Positions 16,811 to 28,618 are shown, numbered from the stretch's first letter. The stretch: 64,000 nt of DNA from Bifidobacterium myosotis (GCF_002259745.1 NZ_MWWW01000013.1:1-64000); one strand, 5' to 3'. Notes: generated by a model not told the origin, from the letters alone. Made by a program: numbers and translations.

Positions 16811-18922
16811 TCATCGGGCGGGGCCGATCCATCGCGCGATGGCCTTCTTGATGGTCTGTGCGTAGAGGTCGCTGTCCATGCTCGGATGGATGCCGTCGGC
16901 GCCGAACACCTGCGGATTGGCGTTGGCCGCGGCATCCCAGTCCACCAGCACCACATTGTCGGGATGGGCGGCGGCGTAATCCGCCAGCACCTGGTTGGTG
17001 GGCGGAATCCAAGTACGGTCACCGTGCGCGTTGACCAGCACCAGCACACGATCCGAACCGATCTCGTTGTACACCTGGTCGAGCTCGTCCGGCGTGATTG
17101 CCGAGTTCGTGCCGAGCCCCACCACTATCCACTGACGCAGGCTGCCGGCGGCAAGATCCTCCTGAATCATGCCGGGCGCCACCAGTATGGAGCGGGAGAC
17201 GGCCGCATCGGTCTGGATGCCCGGGAACACGCTGGACAGGCCCTGCGAGGAGGCGAGCATGACCGAATCGCCGATGGCGGTGATCTGGTCGCCAGTGGGC
17301 ATCGCGAACTTCGGCCGGGGCGGCTTCGGCACCTGATGACGCAGCAGTACGTGTTCCTTGCGCTGCGTCTGTTCGAGCTGTTCGGCCTGCCGCTCAAGCT
17401 CGAGCTGCATGGCCGTCTTGGCCGGCGCACCCATGACACCCTGCGTGGCGCCGAACAGCGAGGCAACCAGTATGGCGTCCACCACGACCGCGCGGACGAT
17501 GTGGCCGGCGCCGGGATGGCGGATTGGCAGGATCACGAACAGGGCCGACCGGCGCGCCGCAGGTTTTTCGACCATCATCCAGGAGATGACGGCGGCGATG
17601 ACCGTCAGTACTGCGGTCATGCCGAGCGGCCACGGGCCGGGCACCGGGAACAGCTTCGGGGCGAGGGCGCGCGACAGCAGCCACAGCGGCCAATGCCACA
17701 GATAGATGCCGTAGGAGTAGGCGCCCAGCGCCTTGAGCGGGCGAAACACCATGAGATCCTGCATCCAGGAATCCGACGAAATGGTACCGGCGATGAGCAG
17801 CACGGCCAGCACGCTGGAGATGATGATGCCGCCTCGGAACGCGAAGTCGTCCTGCTTGCCGCACACCGCCATGACGATCAGAGCGATGAGGCTCAGGAAC
17901 GCCAGCACGGGTGCCACGGCCCGCCAGATGCTCGCGGAGAGCGGTTCGGGTACGTGCATGGTGTCGGGTCGTTGGGTCGCGTCGGACAGATTGCCCGGCA
18001 GCGGCACAGGCCCCGGTGCCGAGGCCATGCCGGATGCCGAAGTGATTCCGGGCTGCGGATTGTTAAGACCGAAACGATCGGACGAATCGGCGGAGAATCG
18101 AGATGCCGCCGATGCCGCTGGCGTAGCCGACACGTCCGGAGCGGAGTCCGGAGCGGAGTTCGGAGCGGATGGTGCAGACAGCGCAGACGGCACGATGGAA
18201 CTCACCGACCGAGCCACGGGCTTGGGCCGGGGATGGTTCAACTCGTGAGCGGTCACCCACCAAGCCAGTGCGAGTCCTAGCATCAGTCCAACGGCATGGG
18301 TGTCGGTGCCGAAGTAAACGCGGGTCGGGTCGCCGCCGGGCCGGTAGAGGGTCCACATGGCGTAGCCGCTGCCGGCCGCGAGCGCGAGCGGAATCACCGC
18401 GGACAAATGCGTGCGGCGGATCTTCCACATCAGCCATGCGAGCAGAGGCACGACCACATAGAACTGCATCAGCACGCCGATGAACCACAGATGCCGGAAG
18501 ACCTGCGGGTTCATCTGGTCGAAATAGCTTTGCCCGCCGGCGATGGCGTACCAGTTGTAGCAACCGAGCAGCACCGTGATGATCTGGTCGCGGATGTTCA
18601 CCAGAAGGTCTCGGTCCAACAACCAACCCGCAGACACGATGACGGGAATCAGCAGGAACAGCGCCGGGTACAGACGCACCGCGCGGTGCGGGATGTACCG
18701 GGCAAGGTTCACCGAACCGGTGCGCGCCAACGAGCGAAACAAGCTCACGCCGATGAGGAAGCCGGATACGGTGAAAAACACGTCAACACCATAGAAGCCG
18801 CCCGGCAACACCTGCTGCATGCAGTGGTAGAGCACGATGGCGATGAGGGCCAGCCCCTTGATGCCGTCCAGTCCTATGTAATGCCCATCAAAACGCCTAC
18901 GCACTGCTGTTGTCACTGTCAC
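16811..18922 (-). CDS. Acyltransferase-3 (OafA-type) membrane protein with a C-terminal SGNH domain
   Basis: A 703-residue protein likely to O-acetylate a cell-surface polymer. The N-terminal acyltransferase-3 domain begins with LDGIKGLALIAIVLYHC (about residues 18-34), giving the motif His, and has around ten hydrophobic segments up to about 490. A proline-, serine- and alanine-rich cytoplasmic or exposed loop near residues 225-310 is longer than usual. The C-terminal extracellular domain has SGNH elements: AIGDSVMLAS (Ser), GLGTNSAI (Asn) and DGIHPSMDS (Asp-His dyad). The GTG start at 18922 has AAGAGA close by; later GTG codons at residues 3 and 7 are alternatives. This architecture occurs in known OafA-like O-acetyltransferases. 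The substrate is not deducible. Confidence 0.9.
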   Translation of the reverse strand: MTVTTAVRRRFDGHYIGLDGIKGLALIAIVLYHCMQQVLPGGFYGVDVFFTVSGFLIGVSLFRSLARTGSVNLARYIPHRAVRLYPALFLLIPVIVSAGWLLDRDLLVNIRDQIITVLLGCYNWYAIAGGQSYFDQMNPQVFRHLWFIGVLMQFYVVVPLLAWLMWKIRRTHLSAVIPLALAAGSGYAMWTLYRPGGDPTRVYFGTDTHAVGLMLGLALAWWVTAHELNHPRPKPVARSVSSIVPSALSAPSAPNSAPDSAPDVSATPAASAASRFSADSSDRFGLNNPQPGITSASGMASAPGPVPLPGNLSDATQRPDTMHVPEPLSASIWRAVAPVLAFLSLIALIVMAVCGKQDDFAFRGGIIISSVLAVLLIAGTISSDSWMQDLMVFRPLKALGAYSYGIYLWHWPLWLLSRALAPKLFPVPGPWPLGMTAVLTVIAAVISWMMVEKPAARRSALFVILPIRHPGAGHIVRAVVVDAILVASLFGATQGVMGAPAKTAMQLELERQAEQLEQTQRKEHVLLRHQVPKPPRPKFAMPTGDQITAIGDSVMLASSQGLSSVFPGIQTDAAVSRSILVAPGMIQEDLAAGSLRQWIVVGLGTNSAITPDELDQVYNEIGSDRVLVLVNAHGDRTWIPPTNQVLADYAAAHPDNVVLVDWDAAANANPQVFGADGIHPSMDSDLYAQTIKKAIARWIGPAR

Positions 18923-19055
18923 TTCTCTTGTCTTCGTACCGCTTCTTTCTCGCTAGGTATTACAGCAACAGATGGCGACAGTGCGCCGATTGGACCAGGG
19001 GTGTCCGAGCATAGCGCCGGCATCGCCGACGATAAGTGGCTGCGTATGGGACAAA

Positions 19056-19185
19056 CTTAGGTACATCCATCGTGTCCTTAGGCAGATTCCAAAGAACAGG
19101 ACGACACAACAACGACACAACAAGGCAGGCATACCGCGCAAGGCACCGATGAATATGTGCCTAAGAAACGTCGAATGTACCTAAG
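19056..19185. repeat. CTTAGGTACAT / ATGTACCTAAG inverted repeats (family E)
   Basis: CTTAGGTACAT at 19056-19066 and CCTTAGGCA near 19076 are matched by TGCCTAAG at 19158-19165 and ATGTACCTAAG at 19175-19185. Two nested inverted pairs thus lie in the 460-base gap between the acyltransferase and DUF1846 genes. I see no gene in 18923-19385. Confidence 0.6.
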
Positions 19186-19385
19186 CAATGAAAACGCATG
19201 GCCCTTACACGCCACAATCGGAAAAGCCTGATATCGGAGCGGATGGCGGCCACCGGCGCATGAACGTCACCATACCGTCAGGAGTCGGCCCTTTTCCGCT
19301 CCCGTCGGCGATTGGGAGCCGCCCCGCCGCCAACGCGAACAGAACCCCAGCTGCTCCCGCTTCCTTCGGCGAGCGGAGGCCGCAC

Positions 19386-20867
19386 TCACTTGTGGTACAG
19401 GCTCACACGCTCGTACTTGGGCTCGCAGCACACATTGATGCCCAGCTTGCGGTACAGCTCCTCATCCGCCGAGGAGATGATAACCGAAAAGAAGGCGTCG
19501 GCGCCGCGCAGCTGTTCGAGCCCGTCAATCACGCGGGCGGCCAGCGGACTGGTGGCGCTGGTGATGGACAGCGCGATCAGCGTCTCGTCGGAATGCAGAC
19601 GGCGGTTCATGCTGTTGAGGTGCTCGGTCTTGAGGCGGCAGATGGGCTCGACGGCGGCGTCATCGATCACCGGCAGGTCCGCGTCCACGCCGGTGACTTT
19701 TTTGAGCGCGTTCATGAGCAGGGCGCTGGCCGCGCCGAGCAGCACGCCGGTTTTGCCGGTGACGAGGCGGCCATCGGGCAGGACCATCGCGCCTACCGGG
19801 GCTCCGGTCATTTCCTCCTTGGCGAGCGCCGCCGCGCGTGCGGGAGACAGGTTCTCGTCCACGCCGGCCTTCTTCATGATGGAGCGCAGGCGTTCGACCT
19901 GCTCCTCGCCTGTGCCGGTGCGCTTGAGATTCACGCATGCGGTGAAGTAACGGCGTACGATCTCCAGTCTCGCGGCCTCGCGGCAGACCCCGTCGTCCGA
20001 GATCGCGTAGCCGGCCATGTTGACGCCCATATCGGTGGGGCTCTGGTAGGGGCTCTCCCCCATGATCCGCTCCATCATGGCCTTGAGGACCGGGAACGCC
20101 TCGACGTCGCGGTTGTAGTTGACGGTGGTCTCGCCGTGGGCCTCGAGGTGGAAGGGATCGATGATGTTCGCGTCGTCCAGATCGGCGGTGGCGGCCTCGT
20201 AGGCGATGTTGACCGGATGGTTCAGCGGCAGGTTCCAAATCGGGAACGTCTCGTATTTCGCGTAGCCGGCGTTGATGCCGCGGCGATTCTCATGGTAGAG
20301 CTGCGAAAGGCAGGTGGCGAGTTTGCCCGAGCCTGGGCCAGGGGCCGTCACCACGACCAGTGGCCTGCTGGTCGCGATGTAGTCGTTCCTGCCGTAGCCG
20401 TCCTCGGAGACGATGCGCTCGATGTCATGGGGATAGCCGGGAATCGGGTAATGCAGATAGCAGTTGACGCCCAGCTGCTCGAGGCGGTGGCGGTAGGCGT
20501 CGGCGGCGGGCTGTCCGGCGTACTGGGTGAGCACCACCGAGTTCGCGAGGAATCCGCGCGAACGGAAGATGTCGATGAGACGCAGCACATCCTCGTCATA
20601 GGGGATGCCCAGGTCGCCGCGGGTCTTGCCCTGCTCGATGTGGTTGGCGTTGATGGCGATGACGATTTCGACGTCCGCGGCCATGCTTTCGAGCATGCGG
20701 AACTTCGTGTCCGGCTGGAAACCGGGCAGCACGCGCGAGGCGTGGTAGTCGTCGAACAGCTTGCCGCCGAACTCCAGATACAGCTTGCCGCCGAATTGCG
20801 CGATGCGCCTGCGGATGTTGGCAGCTTGCAGCTCGATGTACTTCTCGTTGTCGAATCCCTGTCGCAT
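19386..20867 (-). CDS. DUF1846 (UPF0371) family protein
   Basis: A 493-residue protein of the DUF1846/UPF0371 family, for which no function is firmly established. Recognisable features are the N-terminal GFDNEKYIELQAANIRRRI, the stretch LVVVTAPGPGSGKLATCLSQ (about residues 168-187) that resembles a nucleotide-binding loop, and the NLPLNHPVNIAYEAATADL block. The ATG at 20867 (MRQGFDNEK) fits family starts; an ATG at 20879 directly abuts an AAAGGG and is possible. It stands alone between repeat-rich gaps of 460 and 720 bases. Confidence 0.85.
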   Translation of the reverse strand: MRQGFDNEKYIELQAANIRRRIAQFGGKLYLEFGGKLFDDYHASRVLPGFQPDTKFRMLESMAADVEIVIAINANHIEQGKTRGDLGIPYDEDVLRLIDIFRSRGFLANSVVLTQYAGQPAADAYRHRLEQLGVNCYLHYPIPGYPHDIERIVSEDGYGRNDYIATSRPLVVVTAPGPGSGKLATCLSQLYHENRRGINAGYAKYETFPIWNLPLNHPVNIAYEAATADLDDANIIDPFHLEAHGETTVNYNRDVEAFPVLKAMMERIMGESPYQSPTDMGVNMAGYAISDDGVCREAARLEIVRRYFTACVNLKRTGTGEEQVERLRSIMKKAGVDENLSPARAAALAKEEMTGAPVGAMVLPDGRLVTGKTGVLLGAASALLMNALKKVTGVDADLPVIDDAAVEPICRLKTEHLNSMNRRLHSDETLIALSITSATSPLAARVIDGLEQLRGADAFFSVIISSADEELYRKLGINVCCEPKYERVSLYHK

Positions 20868-20939
20868 ATGGGTCGGCATCCCTTTCGAAACTTCCAAACG
20901 TCGGCGTAAACGGAAAAATTATACCGGAAGGCCTTCGGC

Positions 20940-21588
20940 CACACACCCAGACCGCTTTAACGTTCACTTTTACGACGAACCTCGAGACCGCATGCTCGAA
21001 CGTCTCGAACACTGCGCTCGAATATCGCGCACTCAAACACGTGCGCTCAAACACCTCGAACCACGCCTCCATTCTCCAGCGCGGTAATTTCCACAACGCC
21101 CGGCGCTCCCCCATTCGGCCGAAACACCTGGCATCCCCCATTTGGCGGAGCGCCCGGCATTCCCCAGTCGGCTGAAACGCCCGGCGCTCTCCCATAAAAC
21201 GCATGCATTGGGCAACAGCGCAGGACGGGCGCAGAGCATTCATCGTCTTGGCACTCCCATCCAGCCCTGTTTCACCTGCGCCACGCGACGATGCATCGAT
21301 TCCGCGTATGCGTCGCAGGCAAAACAAGGCCAGATATCGTGCAAAGGAAAGCAGCATAGCGGACTGCGACGAATGTTGCAGGTGCAATGGGCCTACATAC
21401 GACACCATCCGCAGGCAAAAAGACGTCATGAACCGTGCGTGCAGGTGTTTTGCGTACAGTTACAACCCCAATCATTCTCTACAGCGACACATAATGCCTG
21501 CGGCGCCCACCCCGCATACACAAAACACCTGCACGGCGGTCGTCGCTCTTGCCCAGCCCATTCGGGCTCACTCGGAACTGATTCGGAT
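20940..21588. other. Gene-free stretch between DUF1846 and the mrr pseudogene
   Basis: Only low-complexity and shadow reading frames are present. The segment 20990-21070 contains loosely repeated CTCGAACA/CTCAAACA words, and 21097-21193 the degenerate tandem repeat listed separately. I see no RNA gene. Confidence 0.5.
21097..21193. repeat. Degenerate tandem repeat of about 27 bases
   Basis: Units beginning CGCCCGGC(G/A)(C/T)TCCCC occur at 21097, 21125 (as CACCTGGCATCCCCC), 21151 and 21178. The last is partial. Each unit contains CGGC(C/T)GAAA or a related end. Confidence 0.6.
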
Positions 21589-22543
21589 TCACTCAGTATC
21601 GAAGAAATCGTTGTCGATGGCCTTGATCTCATACACTGTTTTCACTCCCACGCCTACGTTGTATTCAATCATCAGCTTTGCGAGAGTCAACCCATCGATG
21701 AGCACGACGCTGATATCGCTGGACCGCATTCTCTCATCGCCGTACCGTCGCGCCTCCTCCGAGAACCGTGATGTCGTGATGAACACGCCTTTGTTGGCGC
21801 CATTGCCAACAAGAGCGCCAACGAACCCCTGAATGTCAGGTCGTCCTACGACATGCTCGGTATTCCAGCGTTTGGCTTGAATATACACGGAATCCAAGCC
21901 AAGCCTGTCGAGACGAACCACGCCATCTATCCCACCATCCCCGCTTTTCTTGGTGACTTCGCCGGAGGTCTTGGACAGGTCTCCGTATCCAAGGCTCAGC
22001 ACCAATCGCGTCACCAGACGTTCGAAGAAATAGGGGTCGTTATCCATGATGCGGTCGAGCAGCTCCGAGGCAAGCGCCTCATTGAGTTGTTCCGATGCGG
22101 TTTCCATCAGGTCCTCGGGAGTGGCCTCATCGGACTGCTCGGAAATATCGGTCTGCAATACAGTAGACCTTTCCTTCGCGTCAACCGTCTTGCTTTGGTA
22201 TCCCTGTCTCCAAGCCAGGAAGGCGGGCACGGTCTCGAGGTCCGCCAAGGTGATGGCGTCTTCATGCTGCTGCAGGAATTCGCGCCCGGCATCGGTGATA
22301 CGGTACGTTCCGCGTTTGCTCCCCTTTTCCACAAGCTGTGCCTTATGCAAATCGGTCAGTCCCCATCCGACGCGGTTGGGCGATGCGAGGCTGCCCGCTT
22401 TTCAGCATTTCGTTTTGCTCATCCACCGTCATTGCAAACGCGGCAATCACCGCCGCACGAATGCTTCTGGCGTCCTTCATCCGCCCATCGGCGAGCTCTC
22501 GCAAAATCGGACGTAACGTCTGGTCCCATGTCGGCATCGTCAT
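21589..22543 (-). pseudogene. mrr: Mrr-type restriction endonuclease, frameshifted near 22378-22380
   Basis: Mrr proteins are type IV restriction enzymes cutting methylated DNA. The N-terminal winged-helix part reads from the ATG at 22543 (MTMPTWDQTLRPILRELADG) with AGAGG upstream. At 22378-22380 the run GGG (CCC on the coding strand) puts the frame out by one base. Removing one base joins QPRIA to NRVGWGLTDLHKAQLVEKGS, restoring the normal Mrr_N helix. The catalytic domain is complete, with the PD-(D/E)xK signature GDGGIDG...VYIQAKRW. So a single-base insertion separates the two domains. It could be a sequencing error, but as read the gene encodes no full-length enzyme. Confidence 0.8.
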
Positions 22544-22712
22544 GGTCGCCTCTTCTCCGTTCGGCTATCAGATTCGAGCAATAGCATACCGACAACACGC
22601 GTTTTCATTCGCTGATTTATCACGAATCACATGGAATCGTGCGATTAACGGTTACGCAGTATGGTTTCGGCCTTCATCCACGCGCAGCAGCGATGCGGGA
22701 GCGTCATTGCCA

Positions 22713-22949
22713 GGCCAAATCATGGCTGGATGGCGACGCTGCCGTCCTCCAGCGTCGTCCGGCGGCCAGCATGTGGCCTGATGCCGACGCCAATTTGCGC
22801 CTAGCGTCGCCGCGAGGCCAGTCCGTGGCCGGAAAAGATCACTGAGTGACGCTGTTACGTCGTTTGTCGGCCATCCTCTGGCTCGGCGGCGACGCTAGCA
22901 TTAATGACCGTTGCCGATTGACCAAGTTTTGGCCCGACAGCGACGCTAG
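22713..22949. repeat. Five 30-base units ending CGGCGGCGACGCTAG in mixed orientation (family F)
   Basis: Forward units start at 22713, 22869 and 22922; reverse units span 22749-22777 and 22801-22830. Each unit contains a small palindrome GGCCA(N4-6)TGGC next to GGCGACGCTAG. Orientation order is forward, reverse, reverse, forward, forward. It resembles REP/BIME arrangements of enterobacteria in design, not in sequence. Confidence 0.75.
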
Positions 22950-23024
22950 TGGTCCGTCTCGCAATTGTTTGAGTGGTATCGGTCCTCCCTGACGGGCCGT
23001 TGCTGTGAAGCAAACAGCGGAGCC

Positions 23025-23046
23025 GTTTGCAGGCAACGTGCGAGCC
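23025..23046. repeat. 22-base block shared with 44979-45000
   Basis: GTTTGCAGGCAACGTGCGAG plus CC is the exact reverse complement of 44979-45000. The matching site in the island is part of a hairpin (44984-45026); here only one arm is present. Confidence 0.7.
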
Positions 23047-23283
23047 GGAAGGTGAGCCAGCATGCTGCGCACGCAGTGCGTCCTTAATTGCAGGACGGGC
23101 CGTCAGCGAAGCTGACTAAGGGAGAGAAAAGCTGAAGCCCCCAACTGTTTAAGATTTATGAGAGATGGACCACTAGAACAACCATAATGGCGACAGCGCC
23201 ATGGAACCCAATCGAATACGGCCAACAAGTATCGAAATACGACACCCGATACGTTCTGAATAGAACCCCACCGCAACAACAAT

Positions 23284-23400
23284 GGCTCTGTTCAACCAAC
23301 TTGACATACGAAGTGAATCGACAGGCTGATTTCCCCCGAGAAATCAACCCACTCAAAACTCACGCTGATTAATGCATGTCAATTCTGGTTGAACAGAGCC
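23284..23400. mobile_element. 117-base MITE-like element with perfect terminal inverted repeats
   Basis: Perfect 15-base inverted ends GGCTCTGTTCAACCA (23284-23298) and TGGTTGAACAGAGCC (23386-23400) are flanked on both sides by AACAAT, a 6-base target duplication. The interior encodes nothing, so the element depends on a transposase elsewhere. The parent family is not identifiable from this window. Confidence 0.8.
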
Positions 23401-23432
23401 AACAATATTCACTGTTATCAACAAGGTTGATG

Positions 23433-23846
23433 TGTGTGTCCCCTAGGCGCACCGAGGCGCACCAACACAAAACCATCCAGGAATTCATCGAACAGTGTGT
23501 GTCCCCTAGGCGCACCGAGGCGCAACGCCGAGAACACCGTTCCGCAATACGGAATAAGGAACAAGAAATAATGTGCGACGCGTGCGGTAGCAAGGCGCAC
23601 CGAGGAAAGCGCTGAACCGTATAGGGGACAATCCAGCGGACTGTCCCCAGACGAAGGAAGCAGCTATGCTGCGACGGTTGCGCGCAGCGCAACAGGTACC
23701 GCGACCGAGGAGCAACAACGAGGACGCTCCATCATTCGATTATTGATGACATTCAGCGATGCGTGCGGCAGCAAGGCGCACCGAAGGAAGCTGTACAAAA
23801 GTACCGCGACCGAGAAGCAACACAGCTAACGCTCCATCGCTGAATG

Positions 23847-23849
<3 letters not shown>
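23433..23849. repeat. Repeated blocks and a 15-bp hairpin downstream of guaA
   Basis: GTCCCCTAGGCGCACCGAGG lies at about 23438 and 23501. GCGTGCGG(T/C)AGCAAGGCGC lies at 23580 and 23761. GTACCGCGACCGAG(G/A)AGCAA lies at 23696 and 23801. TGACATTCAGCGATG (23747-23761) pairs perfectly with CATCGCTGAATGTCA (23835-23849), which includes the guaA stop codon, so guaA mRNA would end in a large stem. Confidence 0.7.
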
Positions 23850-25409
<1,560 letters not shown>

Positions 25410-25854
25410 TGATATTCCCCTAACGTTCATTGGGATTTTACGTGGGTTGCAACACACCGATTATCACCGGTCAAGCAGACAAGCCCGACACGCATAAAAC
25501 TATGTGCGAAATACGAACAAACTACATGCCTGCAAGAAACAACACGCCGGTGTTAACTTCGTTAAATCGAACGTCGCAATACGACATCAATCCTTGATTT
25601 TTCGCTGTTTTACGCCATTCCTGCTCTCATGGCTGCAAAATACGATTAGGACAATCGAGCCAATGAATCACACAAAATGCGCTATTTTCATAACATTTCC
25701 GAACACACCCGCAAGAAATCGTTCAAAAGTCGTGTTGTCCTCGTACCATGACGAGTGATTGGGAACGGAAACCCTTGTGCCGTAAGGAACCAGGGCCCGC
25801 GACCGAACAGAAATAATCAATCGCACGGATACGTGCAGGAGTACAGGAGTACAC
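25410..25854. promoter_or_regulatory. Divergent control region between guaA and xfp
   Basis: A 445-base AT-richer stretch carries the promoters of both genes. AGGAGTAC occurs twice in tandem just before the xfp ATG (25837-25852). The second copy has the better spacing (AGGAG then 5 bases to the ATG). I cannot place -10/-35 boxes with confidence. Confidence 0.5.
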
Positions 25855-28332
25855 ATGACGAGTCCTGTTATTGGCACCCCTTGGAAGAAGCTCAACGCTC
25901 CGGTTTCCGAGGAATCCCTCGAAGGCGTTGACAAGTACTGGCGCGCCGCCAACTACCTTTCCATCGGCCAGATTTATCTGCGCAGCAACCCGCTGATGAA
26001 GGAGCCCTTCACCCGTGAGGACGTCAAGCACCGTCTGGTTGGCCACTGGGGCACCACCCCGGGCCTGAACTTCCTCATCGGCCACATCAACCGCTTCATC
26101 GCCGACCACGGCCAGAACACCGTGATCATCATGGGCCCGGGCCACGGTGGCCCGGCCGGTACCTCCCAGTCCTACCTGGACGGCACCTACACCGAGACCT
26201 TCCCGAAGATCACCAAGGATGAGGCTGGTCTGCAGAAGTTCTTCCGTCAGTTCTCCTACCCGGGCGGCATCCCGTCCCACTTCGCTCCGGAGACCCCGGG
26301 CTCCATCCACGAGGGTGGCGAGCTGGGTTACGCCCTGTCCCACGCCTACGGCGCCATCATGGACAACCCGAGCCTGTTCGTGCCGGCCATCGTTGGTGAT
26401 GGCGAGGCCGAGACCGGCCCGCTGGCCACCGGTTGGCAGTCCAACAAGCTCGTGAACCCGCGCACCGACGGTATCGTGCTGCCGATCCTGCACCTCAACG
26501 GCTACAAGATCGCCAACCCGACCATCCTGTCCCGCATCTCCGACGAGGAGCTCCACGAGTTCTTCCACGGCATGGGCTACGAGCCGTACGAGTTCGTCGC
26601 CGGCTTCGACGATGAGGACCACATGTCCATCCACCGTCGCTTCGCCGAGCTGTGGGAGACCATCTGGGACGAGATCTGCGACATCAAGGCGACCGCCCAG
26701 ACCGACAACGTGCACCGTCCGTTCTACCCGATGCTGATCTTCCGCACCCCGAAGGGCTGGACCTGCCCGAAGTACATCGACGGCAAGAAGACCGAGGGCT
26801 CCTGGCGTTCCCACCAGGTGCCGCTGGCTTCCGCCCGCGACACCGAGGCCCACTTCGAGGTCCTCAAGAACTGGCTCGAGTCCTACAAGCCGGAGGAGCT
26901 GTTCGACGAGAACGGCGCCGTCAAGGACGATGTCCTGGCCTTCATGCCGAAGGGCGAGCTGCGTATCGGTGCCAACCCGAACGCCAACGGTGGTGTGATC
27001 CGCGACGACCTGAAGCTCCCGAACATCGAGGACTACGCCGTCAAGGAAGTCGAGAAGTACGGCCACGGCTGGGGCCAGCTCGAGGCCACCCGTCGTCTCG
27101 GCGTCTACACCCGCGACATCATCAAGAACAACCCGCACGACTTCCGCATCTTCGGACCGGATGAGACCGCTTCCAACCGTCTGCAGGCTTCCTACGAGGT
27201 CACCAACAAGCAGTGGGACGCCGGCTACATCTCCGACGAGGTCGACGAGCACATGCACGTCTCCGGCCAGGTCGTCGAGCAGCTGTCCGAGCACCAGATG
27301 GAAGGCTTCCTCGAGGGCTACCTGCTGACCGGTCGTCACGGCATCTGGAGCTCCTACGAGTCCTTCGTGCACGTGATCGACTCCATGCTCAACCAGCACG
27401 CCAAGTGGCTTGAGGCTACCGTCCGCGAGATTCCGTGGCGCAAGCCGATCGCCTCCATGAACCTGCTGGTCTCCTCCCACGTCTGGCGTCAGGACCACAA
27501 CGGCTTCTCGCACCAGGACCCGGGTGTCACCTCCCTGCTGCTGAACAAGTGCTTCCACAACGACCACGTCATCGGCATCTACTTCGCCACCGATGCGAAC
27601 ATGCTGCTGGCCATCGCCGAGAAGTGCTACAAGTCCACCAACAAGATCAACGCCATCATCGCCGGCAAGCAGCCGGCCGCCACCTGGCTGTCCCTCGACG
27701 AGGCTCGTGCCGAGCTCGAGAAGGGTGCCGCCGCTTGGGATTGGGCCTCCACCGCGAAGTCCAACGATGAGGCTGAGATCGTGCTTGCCGCCGCCGGCGA
27801 TGTCCCGACCCAGGAGATCATGGCCGCTTCCGACAAGCTGAAGGAACTCGGCATCAAGTTCAAGGTCGTCAACGTGGTTGACCTGCTCGCTCTGCAGTCC
27901 GCCAAGGAGAACGACGAGGCCCTGTCCGACGAGGAGTTCGCCGACATCTTCACCGCCGACAAGCCGGTGCTGTTCGCGTACCACTCCTACGCTCACGACG
28001 TGCGCGGCCTGATCTACGATCGCCCGAACCACGACAACTTCAACGTCCACGGCTACGAGGAGGAGGGCTCCACCACCACCCCGTACGACATGGTGCGTGT
28101 GAACGAGATCGATCGTTACGAGCTGACCGCTGAGGCCCTGCGCATGATCGACGCCGACAAGTACGCCGCCAAGATCGACGAGCTCGAGAAGTTCCGTGAC
28201 GAGGCCTTCCAGTTCGCCGTGGACCACGGCTACGATCACCCGGACTACACCGACTGGGTGTACTCCGGCCTGAACACCTCCGAGAAGGGCGCCGTCACCG
28301 CCACCGCCGCCACCGCTGGCGACAACGAGTGA
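25855..28332 (+). CDS. xfp: Xylulose-5-phosphate/fructose-6-phosphate phosphoketolase
   Basis: The key enzyme of the bifid shunt: thiamine-diphosphate-dependent, splitting fructose-6-P or xylulose-5-P with phosphate into acetyl-P plus erythrose-4-P or glyceraldehyde-3-P. It has 825 residues, normal length. Motifs: [12 protein letters not shown] near residue 63, GPGHGGPA near 97, the ThDP-binding [18 protein letters not shown] at about 182-199, and [18 protein letters not shown] near 537. Very biased codon use (C/G third positions) fits very high expression and also explains long antisense open frames. It is monocistronic, ending in a strong terminator, with pta following. Confidence 0.98.
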   Translation: MTSPVIGTPWKKLNAPVSEESLEGVDKYWRAANYLSIGQIYLRSNPLMKEPFTREDVKHRLVGHWGTTPGLNFLIGHINRFIADHGQNTVIIMGPGHGGPAGTSQSYLDGTYTETFPKITKDEAGLQKFFRQFSYPGGIPSHFAPETPGSIHEGGELGYALSHAYGAIMDNPSLFVPAIVGDGEAETGPLATGWQSNKLVNPRTDGIVLPILHLNGYKIANPTILSRISDEELHEFFHGMGYEPYEFVAGFDDEDHMSIHRRFAELWETIWDEICDIKATAQTDNVHRPFYPMLIFRTPKGWTCPKYIDGKKTEGSWRSHQVPLASARDTEAHFEVLKNWLESYKPEELFDENGAVKDDVLAFMPKGELRIGANPNANGGVIRDDLKLPNIEDYAVKEVEKYGHGWGQLEATRRLGVYTRDIIKNNPHDFRIFGPDETASNRLQASYEVTNKQWDAGYISDEVDEHMHVSGQVVEQLSEHQMEGFLEGYLLTGRHGIWSSYESFVHVIDSMLNQHAKWLEATVREIPWRKPIASMNLLVSSHVWRQDHNGFSHQDPGVTSLLLNKCFHNDHVIGIYFATDANMLLAIAEKCYKSTNKINAIIAGKQPAATWLSLDEARAELEKGAAAWDWASTAKSNDEAEIVLAAAGDVPTQEIMAASDKLKELGIKFKVVNVVDLLALQSAKENDEALSDEEFADIFTADKPVLFAYHSYAHDVRGLIYDRPNHDNFNVHGYEEEGSTTTPYDMVRVNEIDRYELTAEALRMIDADKYAAKIDELEKFRDEAFQFAVDHGYDHPDYTDWVYSGLNTSEKGAVTATAATAGDNE

Positions 28333-28378
28333 TGACCGCTTCACGGTAGTTCACTGTGAGATAGCCTAACGGCATAGG

Positions 28379-28411
28379 AAAGGGCCCGGGATTCGTCCCG
28401 GGCCCTTTTCG
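28379..28411 (+). terminator. Terminator of xfp
   Basis: AAAGGGCCCGGGA and TCCCGGGCCCTTT form a perfect 13-bp stem with a TTCG loop, followed by TCG and a T-rich run. It lies 47 bases after the xfp stop. Confidence 0.93.
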
Positions 28412-28575
28412 TCGTTTTCGTTGTATTGATGGACTGCCATATGCAGACCTGTCCCTTCAATCCGTCGTTGTGCGCCTCGCCGTGGCCCCCGCCGGCCCTG
28501 TCATTGTGGCCCTGCTATGCCATCGTTGCGGCCTTGCCTCGCCACTGTATCCAGCAGACCGAATCGTCGATTAAA

Positions 28576-28618
28576 TCGGTGATTGAATCGACAACTGAGT
28601 CTCCGATCGAATCACCGA
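28576..28618 (+). promoter_or_regulatory. Inverted repeat in the pta leader
   Basis: TCGGTGATT (28576-28584) and AATCACCGA (28610-28618) are perfect 9-base arms about 105 bases upstream of the pta GTG. It may be an operator or a leader hairpin. The remainder of 28412-28723 shows nothing else. Confidence 0.35.

Larger units (their letters stand above)
22544..23846. other. 1.3-kb gene desert rich in repeats
   Basis: No convincing reading frame is present on either strand. It holds the 30-base alternating units (22713-22949), a hairpin-type block shared with 44979-45000, a 117-base MITE-like element and a repeat unit next to guaA, each listed separately. Confidence 0.6.

Noticed and set aside
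18923..19385. Small reading frames between the acyltransferase and DUF1846 genes
   Set aside because: All are short, lack ribosome sites and show no family resemblance; only the inverted repeats are supported.
20596..21429. 277-codon minus-strand frame with repeated MGERRAF/MGDARCF words
   Set aside because: Its C-terminal part overlaps DUF1846 out of frame, and the repeats come from the degenerate 27-base DNA repeat at 21097-21193.
25723..28344. 873-codon open frame on the minus strand opposite xfp
   Set aside because: It is a shadow produced by the strong third-position C/G bias of xfp. It has no ribosome site, its composition is Val/Gly/Leu-rich and low in complexity, and xfp is unquestionable on the plus strand.
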